Below are positions 7,089-13,468 of a DNA stretch of 35,056 nucleotides, one piece after another. Under the pieces are notes generated by a model. That model saw only the letters and a program-made list of their open reading frames with translations, was not told the DNA's origin and ran no database searches. This DNA is from Clostridium sp. CAG:411 (GTDB lineage: Bacteria; Bacillota; Clostridia; Lachnospirales; Lachnospiraceae). Each line of letters begins with the position of its first letter. Within the stretch, counting starts at the first letter, position 1. The stretch spans positions 9,274 to 44,329 of the forward strand of contig FR899728.1 of the NCBI GenBank assembly GCA_000437275.1, in the 5' to 3' direction. Position numbers and translations under genes: made by a program.

Positions 7089-8228
7089 ATGAATAATCCA
7101 GAAAAGGAATTAGAAGAATTTAGAAACAAAAAGAAACAGAAAAAGGCACAAATGACAGCAATGCAAAATCTGCCATACAAGGTAAAAGTGAAAAGAGCTG
7201 CTGTTAGAGTAGAAGAATTTATAAAGGAATGTGATAATAGAGGATTTAACACACATGTTTCGGTAGGAGGATTAGACAGTATAACACTATTGTATTTTAT
7301 TCGCAGTCTTGGCTATGACATTCCTGCTATATCGGTAAGCGCGCTTGAGGACAAAAGCATAATTGAAACGCATAGAAAAATTGGCGTTACCATGTTAAAA
7401 CCAGGAAAAACCAAAACGGAGGTTTTGCAGGAATTTGGTTTTCCGGTAATAAGTAAAAAGGCGGCAGGAAAGATAGAAAAATTACAAAATCCGACGGACA
7501 AAAATAAGACAGTAAGGCACGCAATAATAACTGGTGAATGTGGAGCGCAAGGGCATTTTGCAAAGAACAGCAGAATGAAACTACCGAAAAAGTGGCTTGA
7601 ACTTTTTGGCGGATACGAAAACGAGAATGAAGATACAAACTATAAAATTCCAAATTTTAAGGTGTCAAATAAGTGCTGTCTATACATGAAAGAAAAACCT
7701 TGCGATCAATGGGCGAAAGAACATAACAGCAAACCATTTCTTGGACTAATGGCATCTGAGGGAGGCCAGCGCGAGGATGCGCTTGTAGAACATGGATGTA
7801 ACTACTTCGGAAAAACAGTAATTAGAAGTGCACCTTTTGCTCCATTCTTGAGACAAGATTTATTACAACTTGCATTAGACCTCGATGTACCAGTACCGGA
7901 AATATACGGAACCATTGAACGTAAAGAAGATGGGACGTTGTATACTACAAAAGCACAAAGAACAGGGTGCCAAATGTGTGGCTTTGGTGTACACATGGAA
8001 AAAAGACCGCATAGATTTGACAAGCTACGAGAACGAAACGAAAAAGAGTGGGAATTTTGGATGTATAGATGCTGCACGGATCCTGATACTGGAGAAAAAT
8101 ACGGATGGGGAAGAGTGCTGGATTACATAGGGGTTAAGTGGAGAGATAAAGTTGAGACAGATAAGCAGATGAATTTATTTGATTTTAAAAAGGAGCGTGA
8201 GGAAGATGAAAGTAATTGTCCAATGTGA
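7089..8228 (+). CDS. PAPS reductase-like PP-loop ATP pyrophosphatase
   Basis: 379 aa. The N-terminal PP-loop is SVGGLDS (residues 58-64); canonical members carry SGGxDS, so the first Ser of the aligned motif is Val here. Further family-type features are a conserved GLMASEGGQRE segment (~residues 217-227) and Cys clusters (KCCLYMKEKPC near 197-207 and GCQMCGFG near 297-304) that resemble metal or Fe-S ligands of DndC/PAPS-reductase-like enzymes. Such enzymes adenylate a substrate using ATP; the substrate here is unknown, and DNA or tRNA modification are possibilities. The strong AAGGAGG at 7068-7074 is closer to a 5-codon ORF (7079-7096) that overlaps this start. Confidence 0.7.
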   Translation: MNNPEKELEEFRNKKKQKKAQMTAMQNLPYKVKVKRAAVRVEEFIKECDNRGFNTHVSVGGLDSITLLYFIRSLGYDIPAISVSALEDKSIIETHRKIGVTMLKPGKTKTEVLQEFGFPVISKKAAGKIEKLQNPTDKNKTVRHAIITGECGAQGHFAKNSRMKLPKKWLELFGGYENENEDTNYKIPNFKVSNKCCLYMKEKPCDQWAKEHNSKPFLGLMASEGGQREDALVEHGCNYFGKTVIRSAPFAPFLRQDLLQLALDLDVPVPEIYGTIERKEDGTLYTTKAQRTGCQMCGFGVHMEKRPHRFDKLRERNEKEWEFWMYRCCTDPDTGEKYGWGRVLDYIGVKWRDKVETDKQMNLFDFKKEREEDESNCPM

Positions 8229-8394
8229 TGGCAGAAAAGTAATTTATGATAATGTAACAAAAGTAGATTGTTCTGTTGCATTTGATAATTTTGAAAGCAA
8301 AATGACTATTTTTCAAGGTGAAAAGAAAAAAATTATAAGACTATATGAAATCAATAGTTTTTCATTTAAGGAAGAAGGTGGAGTAGATGAATAA
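8206..8394 (+). CDS. Small hypothetical protein between PP-loop enzyme and SSB
   Basis: 62 aa from ATG 8206, with GAGGAAG just upstream. It overlaps the end of the PP-loop gene by 23 nt and the start of ssb by 8 nt, so all three are coupled. The sequence is beta-rich, with alternating hydrophobic residues (MKVIVQCDGRKVIYDNV) and an acidic C-terminus. I do not recognise a family. Confidence 0.6.
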   Translation: MKVIVQCDGRKVIYDNVTKVDCSVAFDNFESKMTIFQGEKKKIIRLYEINSFSFKEEGGVDE

Positions 8395-8794
8395 AGTAAT
8401 TTTAATGGGACGTTTGACTAGAGATCCAGAGGTACGTTATTCGCAGAATGCACAGCAAACAGCAGTAGCAAGATTTACCCTAGCTGTTGATAGAAGATTT
8501 AAACGTCAAGACGATGACCAGGCAGCGGATTTTATTAATTGTGTTGCGTTTGGCAAGACAGCAGAATTTGCAGAAGGATATTTAAAACAGGGAACTAAGG
8601 TTGTTGGTTGTGGACGTATCCAAACCAGCAGCTATACAAACAAAGAAGGTCAGAGAGTTTACAGCACTGATGTTGTTATTGAGGAACTTGAGTTTGCAGA
8701 AAGTAAAAAGGCGCAAGAAAACAATACGGAAGTAGATGCAGATGGATTTGTGAATATTCCAGACGGTCTAGAGGATGGATTACCATTTAGTTAG
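8387..8794 (+). CDS. ssb: Single-stranded DNA-binding protein
   Basis: 135 aa. The OB-fold of bacterial SSB is clear: MNKVILMGRLTRDPEVRY, ARFTLAVDR, DFINCVAFGKTAEFA, LKQGTKVVGCGRIQT, and YSTDVVIEELEF. It ends in the acidic interaction tip (EDGLPFS; usually DDDIPF), so it can recruit replication and repair partners. It covers single-stranded DNA, which fits a genome replicated through an HUH initiator. It starts inside the preceding small gene. Confidence 0.95.
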   Translation: MNKVILMGRLTRDPEVRYSQNAQQTAVARFTLAVDRRFKRQDDDQAADFINCVAFGKTAEFAEGYLKQGTKVVGCGRIQTSSYTNKEGQRVYSTDVVIEELEFAESKKAQENNTEVDADGFVNIPDGLEDGLPFS

Positions 8795-8812
8795 AAGGGA
8801 GAAAAAAAGAAT

Positions 8813-9361
8813 ATGAAAAACACAAATTGGAAGGTAGCAATGATTATTACAGTAGGAGTAGTAGCAGTTATTTTGATGTTTGTCTTTGGTATTCAAAGTT
8901 CGCAGAACAAAGCTATTGCATTTGAAGAACAGGTAAACGCAGCACAGTCGGATATTAAAGTACAAGAAAAGCGAAGAATTGACCTTGTATATAATCTCGC
9001 TGATTGCGTAAAACAGTATGATAAGCACGAGAGTGACACATTAAAATCAATTGCTAGTGGAAGAAAAACAACAGAAAATATTGAGAATGCAACAACAACT
9101 ATTGAGGCAATTGCGGAAGCATATCCTGAATTAAAGTCAAATGAAAATTACAAAACGCTTATGAATGAACTGTCCATGACTGAAAATCTTATCGCAGAGT
9201 ATCGCAGTAATTACAATAAACAGATCAAAGAATACAAGAGGTATGTCAGAAAGTTTCCTACAAGACAGTTTCTAAGTATGCTTGGATATGAAATGCAGGA
9301 TTATCAATATCTTACATATGACGCACCAGAAACAGCACCACAAGATTTATTTAAGGAGTAG
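8813..9361 (+). CDS. LemA-like membrane protein
   Basis: 182 aa. A single N-terminal membrane segment (about residues 9-27) is followed by a long helical domain with the LemA signature: NAAQSDIKVQEKRRIDLVYNLADCVKQY, KHESDTLKSIASGR, ENLIAEYRSNYN, and FPTRQFLSMLGY. The bulk would lie outside the membrane, N-in. LemA proteins are widespread, but their function is unclear. As phage cargo it may alter the lysogen's cell surface. It is followed 3 nt later by a second membrane gene, suggesting a joint function. Confidence 0.75.
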   Translation: MKNTNWKVAMIITVGVVAVILMFVFGIQSSQNKAIAFEEQVNAAQSDIKVQEKRRIDLVYNLADCVKQYDKHESDTLKSIASGRKTTENIENATTTIEAIAEAYPELKSNENYKTLMNELSMTENLIAEYRSNYNKQIKEYKRYVRKFPTRQFLSMLGYEMQDYQYLTYDAPETAPQDLFKE

Positions 9362-9364
9362 CTT

Positions 9365-10126
9365 ATGAGAAAAACTAAAAAAGGTTTCGATTTTGGAGAT
9401 TTTGAAATAACAAAGCGTGAAATCTTGGCTAGTATTTCTATTATTGCAGTTATGATTTTGTTTGGCGTTCTGATTTCGTCTAAGATTTCAGAATGCCAAA
9501 TGGATAAAAATGAAATATATAACAAAGCTGTTAAGATAGATAGTCAGGAAATGTTCCAGTACGGCATGGACACAAATATTGGCAATGCTTTTGTGTATGG
9601 AGAGTTAAAAGCAATTGATACAGTTACATACACTGAAATTGGCGGGGAATATATGTATGTGAAAAAAGTTAAAGAAAAGTACACAATGCACACAAGACAG
9701 GTTGCACACACAAGGACAGTTAATGGAAAGACAGAAACTTATTATACAACAGAAGAGTATTGGACCTGGGATAAGATCAACAGTTCCGCAATTAAATGTA
9801 AAAGAATATCATTTTGCGGAATTGAATTTTCAAGCAATAAAATTGTTTTGCCTACCGCGAGATATATTAGCACGATTAGAAAGTCGTTACACATAAGATA
9901 TAAATATTATGGAGTCAGCGATAAATACAAAGGTACTATATTTGCCAATTTAAGAAATAAGACAATTCAAAATAACACAAAATTCTATAATAATCGAACT
10001 ATTGATGAAACGGTTGATTACTTAGAGTCAGACATCGGTACGGCTATATTTTGGATAGTTTGGATTATTTTAATTTGTGTAGTTGTGTTTGTTTTCTATT
10101 ATTTAGACAACGAATGGCTTGACTAA
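9365..10126 (+). CDS. Two-TM membrane protein, unknown function
   Basis: 253 aa with one N-terminal membrane segment (about residues 20-40, ILASISIIAVMILFGVLI) and one C-terminal segment (about 227-247, IFWIVWIILICVVVFVFYYL). The ~185-residue middle part is beta-strand-rich and soluble, with a Thr/Tyr-rich loop (TRTVNGKTETYYTTEEYWTW). This topology places the middle domain on the outer face if both ends are cytoplasmic. It lies directly after the LemA-like gene. I do not recognise a named family. Confidence 0.65.
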   Translation: MRKTKKGFDFGDFEITKREILASISIIAVMILFGVLISSKISECQMDKNEIYNKAVKIDSQEMFQYGMDTNIGNAFVYGELKAIDTVTYTEIGGEYMYVKKVKEKYTMHTRQVAHTRTVNGKTETYYTTEEYWTWDKINSSAIKCKRISFCGIEFSSNKIVLPTARYISTIRKSLHIRYKYYGVSDKYKGTIFANLRNKTIQNNTKFYNNRTIDETVDYLESDIGTAIFWIVWIILICVVVFVFYYLDNEWLD

Positions 10127-10147
10127 AAACAAGAAAGGTGACGTAGA

Positions 10148-10687
10148 ATGACGATTAAATGTAAAAAATGTTCTATGCATGAACAATTAAAGGAGGCGAA
10201 CAGAACAATGACAAATCAAGAGGCTAGACAAATAGTACAGAATTTTCCAAACTGGAACATGGATGATCAGTGGCTTTCCGATGCAGAAATGAAAGAATTA
10301 GTGAAAGTTTTGGATAATGCATTAGAAAATATAATTGAGATAAAAAAACACAAAATCACATTATCGGATTTAGAAAACTACATGAAATTTGAGGATGAAT
10401 GTGTAAAGAAGAATTTTACGCTAAAAAGTCTACTAGAAGCGAGAGAAAAGCAGATAGCAAAGAAGCCTATCCTTAAAAGCGGTACAGAAGTTATACATGT
10501 AGACAGAGAAAAAGGGCCTAACGAGCTAACAAAAAGTAAATACCAAGACTGGACATGTCCTACATGCGGTTGTTTTGTTGGACAAAGATACAATTCTACG
10601 CAACTAACACACGATCAAAGAAAGCACAAATTTTGTAGTGAATGCGGTCAAAGGATAGATTGGAGCGAGAAAGGCGGCAGCAGATGA
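10148..10687 (+). CDS. Zinc-ribbon protein, unknown function
   Basis: 179 aa. A CKKC pair lies at the N-terminus, and a C-terminal zinc ribbon is formed by CPTCGC and CSECGQ (about residues 138-173). The middle is helical. ATG 10148 follows AAAGGTG with 7-nt spacing. A second possible start at ATG 10208 has its own strong AAAGGAGG (10190-10197) and would remove the N-terminal CKKC. The stop overlaps the next ATG (ATGA). Confidence 0.6.
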   Translation: MTIKCKKCSMHEQLKEANRTMTNQEARQIVQNFPNWNMDDQWLSDAEMKELVKVLDNALENIIEIKKHKITLSDLENYMKFEDECVKKNFTLKSLLEAREKQIAKKPILKSGTEVIHVDREKGPNELTKSKYQDWTCPTCGCFVGQRYNSTQLTHDQRKHKFCSECGQRIDWSEKGGSR

Positions 10688-10848
10688 CAGAACAAGAATA
10701 TAAGGAAATGACACTAGCATTAAAACATTCAGAAATTCCACTGGGTATGCAAAAGGAATTTCTGAGATTATTAGATAAAGAATTTGTCGAAAATGAAAAA
10801 GTTGCACCAGTGCAACGAAAAAGAGGTGAAATAAATGGCAGTTTATAA
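10684..10848 (+). CDS. 54-aa protein with VAPVQ palindrome near its C-terminus
   Basis: 54 aa, starting in an ATGA overlap with the preceding stop. It is helical and charged, and the last 15 residues (VAPVQRKRGEINGSL) begin exactly at the palindrome at 10801-10816. A longer form from an upstream non-ATG start at 10642 is possible but lacks a ribosome site. The family is not recognised. The overlap argues for translation coupled to the zinc-ribbon gene. Confidence 0.55.
   Translation: MTEQEYKEMTLALKHSEIPLGMQKEFLRLLDKEFVENEKVAPVQRKRGEINGSL
10801..10816 (+). repeat. GTTGCACCAGTGCAAC palindrome, copy 2 (intragenic)
   Basis: The same 16-bp palindrome, preceded by AA and followed by G. It encodes residues 40-44 (VAPVQ) of the 54-aa protein, in the same reading frame as copies 1 and 3, 11 codons before the stop. 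Confidence 0.9.
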
Positions 10849-10909
10849 AGATAAAGCATCAATCGAAGAAGAACAAATAAAGGCATTTAATGAAGCGTCG
10901 AATTGGTAA
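10835..10909 (+). CDS. 24-aa mini-ORF
   Basis: ATG 10835 to TAA 10909, 24 residues, beginning MAVYKDKASIEEEQIK. AGAGGTG lies 7 nt upstream and an AAGGAG for the next gene follows the stop, the spacing expected of translated cistrons. It overlaps the end of the 54-aa gene. The family is unknown, and coding status rests only on the ribosome site and operon position. Confidence 0.4.
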   Translation: MAVYKDKASIEEEQIKAFNEASNW

Positions 10910-10924
10910 TAAGGAGTGAAATAA

Positions 10925-11095
10925 ATGGTTAGCATACATTATCCATCTGGACTACAAAAGAAAAAATGTAGTTTATGCGGGAAAGAATTTTACATAACGC
11001 TAGGTAACGATTATGCATACAAAATAAAGGCGGCAGGAAGAGTAAAACTATTTTGCAGTTGGAGGTGTTTAAGAAAAAAACAAAGTAATAAATAG
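10925..11095 (+). CDS. Small zinc-finger protein
   Basis: 56 aa from ATG 10925, with AAGGAG at 10911-10916. It has a treble-clef-like Cys pattern, CSLC (residues 15-18) and FCSWRC (43-48), on a basic background (Lys/Arg-rich C-terminus). It probably binds zinc and perhaps nucleic acid. It is the last gene of the early block before the hicAB promoter. Confidence 0.6.
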   Translation: MVSIHYPSGLQKKKCSLCGKEFYITLGNDYAYKIKAAGRVKLFCSWRCLRKKQSNK

Positions 11096-11221
11096 ATTAT
11101 AGAAAATGAGAAAGTACACAATTGAAATTAAAATCATAGAATTTTCTTATCTACGCTCTACACAAAATGAAACAGTAAAAAAGTAAGTATGTACATTGAC
11201 AAATGAATAATGAAGTAGCAA

Positions 11222-11274
11222 ATGTGTATTTATACACATAAACACCTTGACAAGTGTGTATAAAGTGTGTATAA
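11222..11274 (+). promoter_or_regulatory. Operator-like repeats overlapping the hicAB promoter
   Basis: A perfect inverted repeat ATGTGTAT-TT-ATACACAT (11222-11239) lies just upstream of the -35 box. A perfect 11-bp tandem direct repeat AGTGTGTATAA (11253-11263 and 11264-11274) fills the spacer and -10. All four half-sites share TGTGTAT. The 11-bp period, one helical turn, suits binding of HicB (ribbon-helix-helix) or HicAB for autoregulation; the binding is inferred. Confidence 0.6.
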
Positions 11275-11275
11275 T
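11247..11275 (+). promoter_or_regulatory. Consensus sigma-A promoter of hicAB
   Basis: TTGACA (11247-11252) and TATAAT (11270-11275) are both perfect consensus boxes separated by exactly 17 nt. Transcription would start around 11282, about 30 nt before hicA. Confidence 0.85.
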
Positions 11276-11312
11276 ATAATTAAAGATAACAAAAAAGAAA
11301 GGAGGCTTCCTT

Positions 11313-11483
11313 GTGAAGAGGCGAGAATTAGTAAAACGTTTAGAGAAGGCAGGATTTGTTTTCAAAGAACATGGCGGAAATCATGATACATACAAGAGAG
11401 GGACTGACACAGAACAGGTTCCAAGACATAAAGAAATAAATGAGATTACTGCGAAACAAATCTTGAAGAAATGGGGGCTTTAA
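11313..11483 (+). CDS. hicA: HicA-family mRNA interferase toxin
   Basis: 56 aa from GTG 11313, preceded by AAAGGAGG (11298-11305) with 7-nt spacing. It shows the double-stranded RNA-binding-like HicA fold: KRRELVKRLEKAGFVFKEHGGNH, with the catalytic His in GGNHDTY, then VPRHKEINEITAKQILKKWGL. HicA cleaves mRNA on ribosomes unless bound by HicB. Length and order (hicA then hicB) are standard. A 6-bp hairpin straddles its stop codon (GGGGGC...GCTCCC, about 11474-11490), which could lower read-through into hicB. Confidence 0.9.
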   Translation: MKRRELVKRLEKAGFVFKEHGGNHDTYKRGTDTEQVPRHKEINEITAKQILKKWGL

Positions 11484-11548
11484 GCTCCCACTTTCTCGGA
11501 CGATTTAACAATTCTTATTATATTATTTATAGAAAGGTGGAGAGATAT

Positions 11549-11971
11549 ATGAAAAGGGCATATCCGGCATTTATAGCAGAATATCAAAAAACTTTCTTGG
11601 TTAGTGTTCCAGATATGAAAATATTTACAGAAGGATTTGATTTTGTAAATGCAATTGAAATGGCAAGAGACGCTATTGGATTAAAAGGGATTAGCTTAGA
11701 AGACGAAGAAATTGAAATTCCGCAAAGCTCATCGATAGAGGAAGCGACAAGAAAAGTCAAGATGGATACAGATATTTTTGATTATTCTGTAGGAACAGTA
11801 ACTTTTATTGATGTGGATTTTGCGGAATACAGAAGAAAAAATGATAACAGATCGGTACGGAGGAACGTAACAATTCCAAATTGGTTAAATAAGGAGGTGG
11901 AAAAGGCTGGCATTAATGTTTCAAGAACATTAAAAGAGGCACTAATAGAAAAACTAGGAATATCAAAATAA
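11549..11971 (+). CDS. hicB: HicB-family antitoxin
   Basis: 140 aa from ATG 11549, with AAAGGTGGAGAG upstream. The N-terminal half is the degraded RNase H-like HicB domain (YPAFIAEYQKTFLVSVPDM, GFDFVNAIEMARDAIG). The C-terminus is a ribbon-helix-helix DNA-binding domain (VRRNVTIPNWLNKEVEKAG, SRTLKEALIEKLG). It neutralises HicA and probably represses the promoter at 11247 through the TGTGTAT repeats. In a prophage the pair may stabilise the element or act against competing phage; that role is inference. Confidence 0.9.
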   Translation: MKRAYPAFIAEYQKTFLVSVPDMKIFTEGFDFVNAIEMARDAIGLKGISLEDEEIEIPQSSSIEEATRKVKMDTDIFDYSVGTVTFIDVDFAEYRRKNDNRSVRRNVTIPNWLNKEVEKAGINVSRTLKEALIEKLGISK

Positions 11972-12065
11972 TGTAAAAAAACGAACAGGCACATGAGAAT
12001 ATAATCAATAAATCTTTTCATGGCGACGAGTGTAATCAAAAAAGTTATTATTGGTATACATGACT

Positions 12066-12124
12066 AAAAAAGCTACTAACATTTATTCTATTTTCGGGTA
12101 GAATAAAAAGCTAGTAGCTTTTTT
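12066..12124. terminator. Two-tier intrinsic terminator after hicAB
   Basis: The outer stem pairs AAAAAAGCTACTA (12066-12078) with TAGTAGCTTTTTT (12112-12124), 13 bp ending in a T-run. An inner stem TATTCTA / TAGAATA (12084-12090 and 12099-12105) closes on TTTTCGGG. The A-run on the left makes it usable in both directions. Confidence 0.85.
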
Positions 12125-12170
12125 GTTTTAAAAGATGGATAAATAGCCCGCATAAAAAGAAGGGAGTATT

Positions 12171-12662
12171 ATGAAGAAAAAATTAGAAGAAGAGAGGAAA
12201 ATTTTAAGAAGTTTTTTGTGGAAATATAACGACTGCAAAAAAAGAAAGAAACAGCTAGAGACAAGATTAAAAGACATACAGCGTGAAATGTCTATGCCAA
12301 TTGGAGGAATTGGATATTCGCCAACACCACATAGTGCAACGAATAAAATTGGACCTGGCGCGGCTGGTTTTACAATCAAGATGGCAGAGATAGAAGAGAG
12401 AATATTGAAGCAAAATGAAGAAATGGAGCGTTCTATGATTGAGATCATGGATGCAATGAATTTCCTTGATGAAGAAGATGTAGACAGAAGAATTATGGAA
12501 TACAGATATATTGATGGGAAGGATTGGAAAAATATTGAATCTATCGAGCATATGACCAGGCAAGCGGCAAACAAACATTTGAATAATGGATTAGACAAGT
12601 TGCTAAGCTTAAAAAAAATACGGACGATAGTTGAAAAACAAAAAAGATTAGAAGAAGAATAA
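12171..12662 (+). CDS. Putative late-gene regulator (ArpU/DUF1492-like, sigma-region-4-like HTH)
   Basis: 163 aa. A helical N-terminal half (Lys/Glu-rich coiled coil) leads to a C-terminal HTH resembling sigma region 4: RRIMEYRYIDGKDWKNIESIEHMTRQAANKHLNNGLDKL is the relevant region at about residues 108-146. Proteins of this kind sit immediately before the packaging genes in Firmicute phages and are thought to switch on late transcription. The position here is the same, and the candidate late promoter begins just after its stop. Confidence 0.65.
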   Translation: MKKKLEEERKILRSFLWKYNDCKKRKKQLETRLKDIQREMSMPIGGIGYSPTPHSATNKIGPGAAGFTIKMAEIEERILKQNEEMERSMIEIMDAMNFLDEEDVDRRIMEYRYIDGKDWKNIESIEHMTRQAANKHLNNGLDKLLSLKKIRTIVEKQKRLEEE

Positions 12663-12665
12663 GTC

Positions 12666-12698
12666 TTTACACAGGTTTACATCTTAATGTGTTATACT
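12666..12698 (+). promoter_or_regulatory. Candidate late promoter (extended -10 with tandem TTTACA)
   Basis: TATACT (12693-12698) is preceded by TGT, giving an extended -10 (TGTTATACT). The two TTTACA boxes upstream (12666-12671 and 12676-12681) are repeated every 10 bp but are at non-standard distances from the -10 (21 and 11 nt). That arrangement fits an activator-dependent promoter better than a plain sigma-A one. No experimental support. Confidence 0.4.
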
Positions 12699-12923
12699 GA
12701 TAGAGTGGAAATGAAGTAATACCACGCTGCGTATGCAGCCCCCCAACCCTTTACAAAACGGGATACATATATTTTTTGTATGTATCCCGTTTTTTGTAGG
12801 TACTTTACAGACCTACACCCCTGTGCGGGGCTAACGACGCCCGGTATTTTTGCCTATAAAATCAAAATTTTATAGACACTTCCTTCCTCATTTGCGGCAT
12901 AATAACGAGGTGATCAAGAAAAA
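12699..12923. other. Structured non-coding region before terminase (cos site or leader RNA candidate)
   Basis: No gene is seen. Five inverted repeats follow one another: GCTGC/GCAGC (12726-12739), a 15-bp terminator stem (12755-12793), TGTAGGT/ACCTACA (12795-12817), CCCC/GGGG (12818-12830) and CTATAAAAT/ATTTTATAG (12854-12875). There is also a C-run at 12739-12744. In cos phages the packaging site lies just upstream of the small terminase gene, so this is the best cos candidate in the window. A leader RNA is an alternative. Confidence 0.4.
12755..12796 (+). terminator. Intrinsic terminator-like hairpin before terS
   Basis: AAAACGGGATACATA-type stem: 12-bp core at 12758-12769 pairing with 12779-12790, extended by AAA/TTT on each side, with a 9-nt loop and a run of six T. 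It would stop transcription about 60-90 nt after the candidate promoter at 12693, leaving a short RNA unless antitermination occurs. Confidence 0.75.
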
Positions 12924-13457
12924 ATGGATGTTAATCAGAAAGAACTTGCTGCAATTCTAGGCGTAACAGACAGACGCATTCGACAGCTAAAGCAAGAATT
13001 TGGCTTGTTTGAACAAAGCATGTCGGCTGGAAAAGCCAAAAAAAACTACTGTCTTGAAAAATGCGTTCCAGAATATATAAATTACAAACTGGATGCGGAA
13101 ATGCAGCAGGGTACAAGTTGTAATCGTGAAAAGGAACAGGCAGAGCATGAACAGATCAAGAAAAAAATATCGATGCTAAAATTAAGAAAATTAAGAAGAG
13201 AGTTGCACGAGGCACGAGATGTTGAAGAATTTTTAACAGATATGTTAGTCAATTTTAAAAATAAACTGCTTAACCTCCCGCAAAAAACAGCACCACTTAT
13301 AACAGGTGAAGATGATATAAACGTGGTAACAAAATTGCTTGAAAAAGAAGTTCTTGCGGCACTAGACGAGCTTTCTGAATACGATCCGTATAAAATCGAT
13401 AAGGAGACAGTAGCTCAACTGTTCGAAGATGAAGATGAGGATGAAGAAAACGAGTAA
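12924..13457 (+). CDS. Terminase small subunit (Nu1-like)
   Basis: 177 aa. The N-terminal winged HTH (VNQKELAAILGVTDRRIRQLKQEFGL) is that of lambda gpNu1/phage packaging proteins and binds the cos/pac DNA. A Lys/Arg/Glu coiled coil (about residues 70-110) mediates oligomerisation, and the C-terminus is extremely acidic (EDEDEDEENE), as expected for contact with the large subunit. ATG 12924 follows GAGGTGATC. It directly precedes the large subunit. Confidence 0.85.
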   Translation: MDVNQKELAAILGVTDRRIRQLKQEFGLFEQSMSAGKAKKNYCLEKCVPEYINYKLDAEMQQGTSCNREKEQAEHEQIKKKISMLKLRKLRRELHEARDVEEFLTDMLVNFKNKLLNLPQKTAPLITGEDDINVVTKLLEKEVLAALDELSEYDPYKIDKETVAQLFEDEDEDEENE

Positions 13458-13468
13458 GGTGATTGCAT

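Noticed and set aside
11196..11224. A second TTGACA (11196-11201) upstream of hicAB
   Set aside because: At 17-nt spacing the -10 position reads CAAATG, so it is not a convincing promoter.
12325..12345. AGTGCAAC half-site resembling the palindrome
   Set aside because: The matching left half (GTTGCAC) is absent; a single 8-mer is expected by chance. Other isolated TTGCAC half-sites (for example near 4150, 9700, 13202) were dropped for the same reason.
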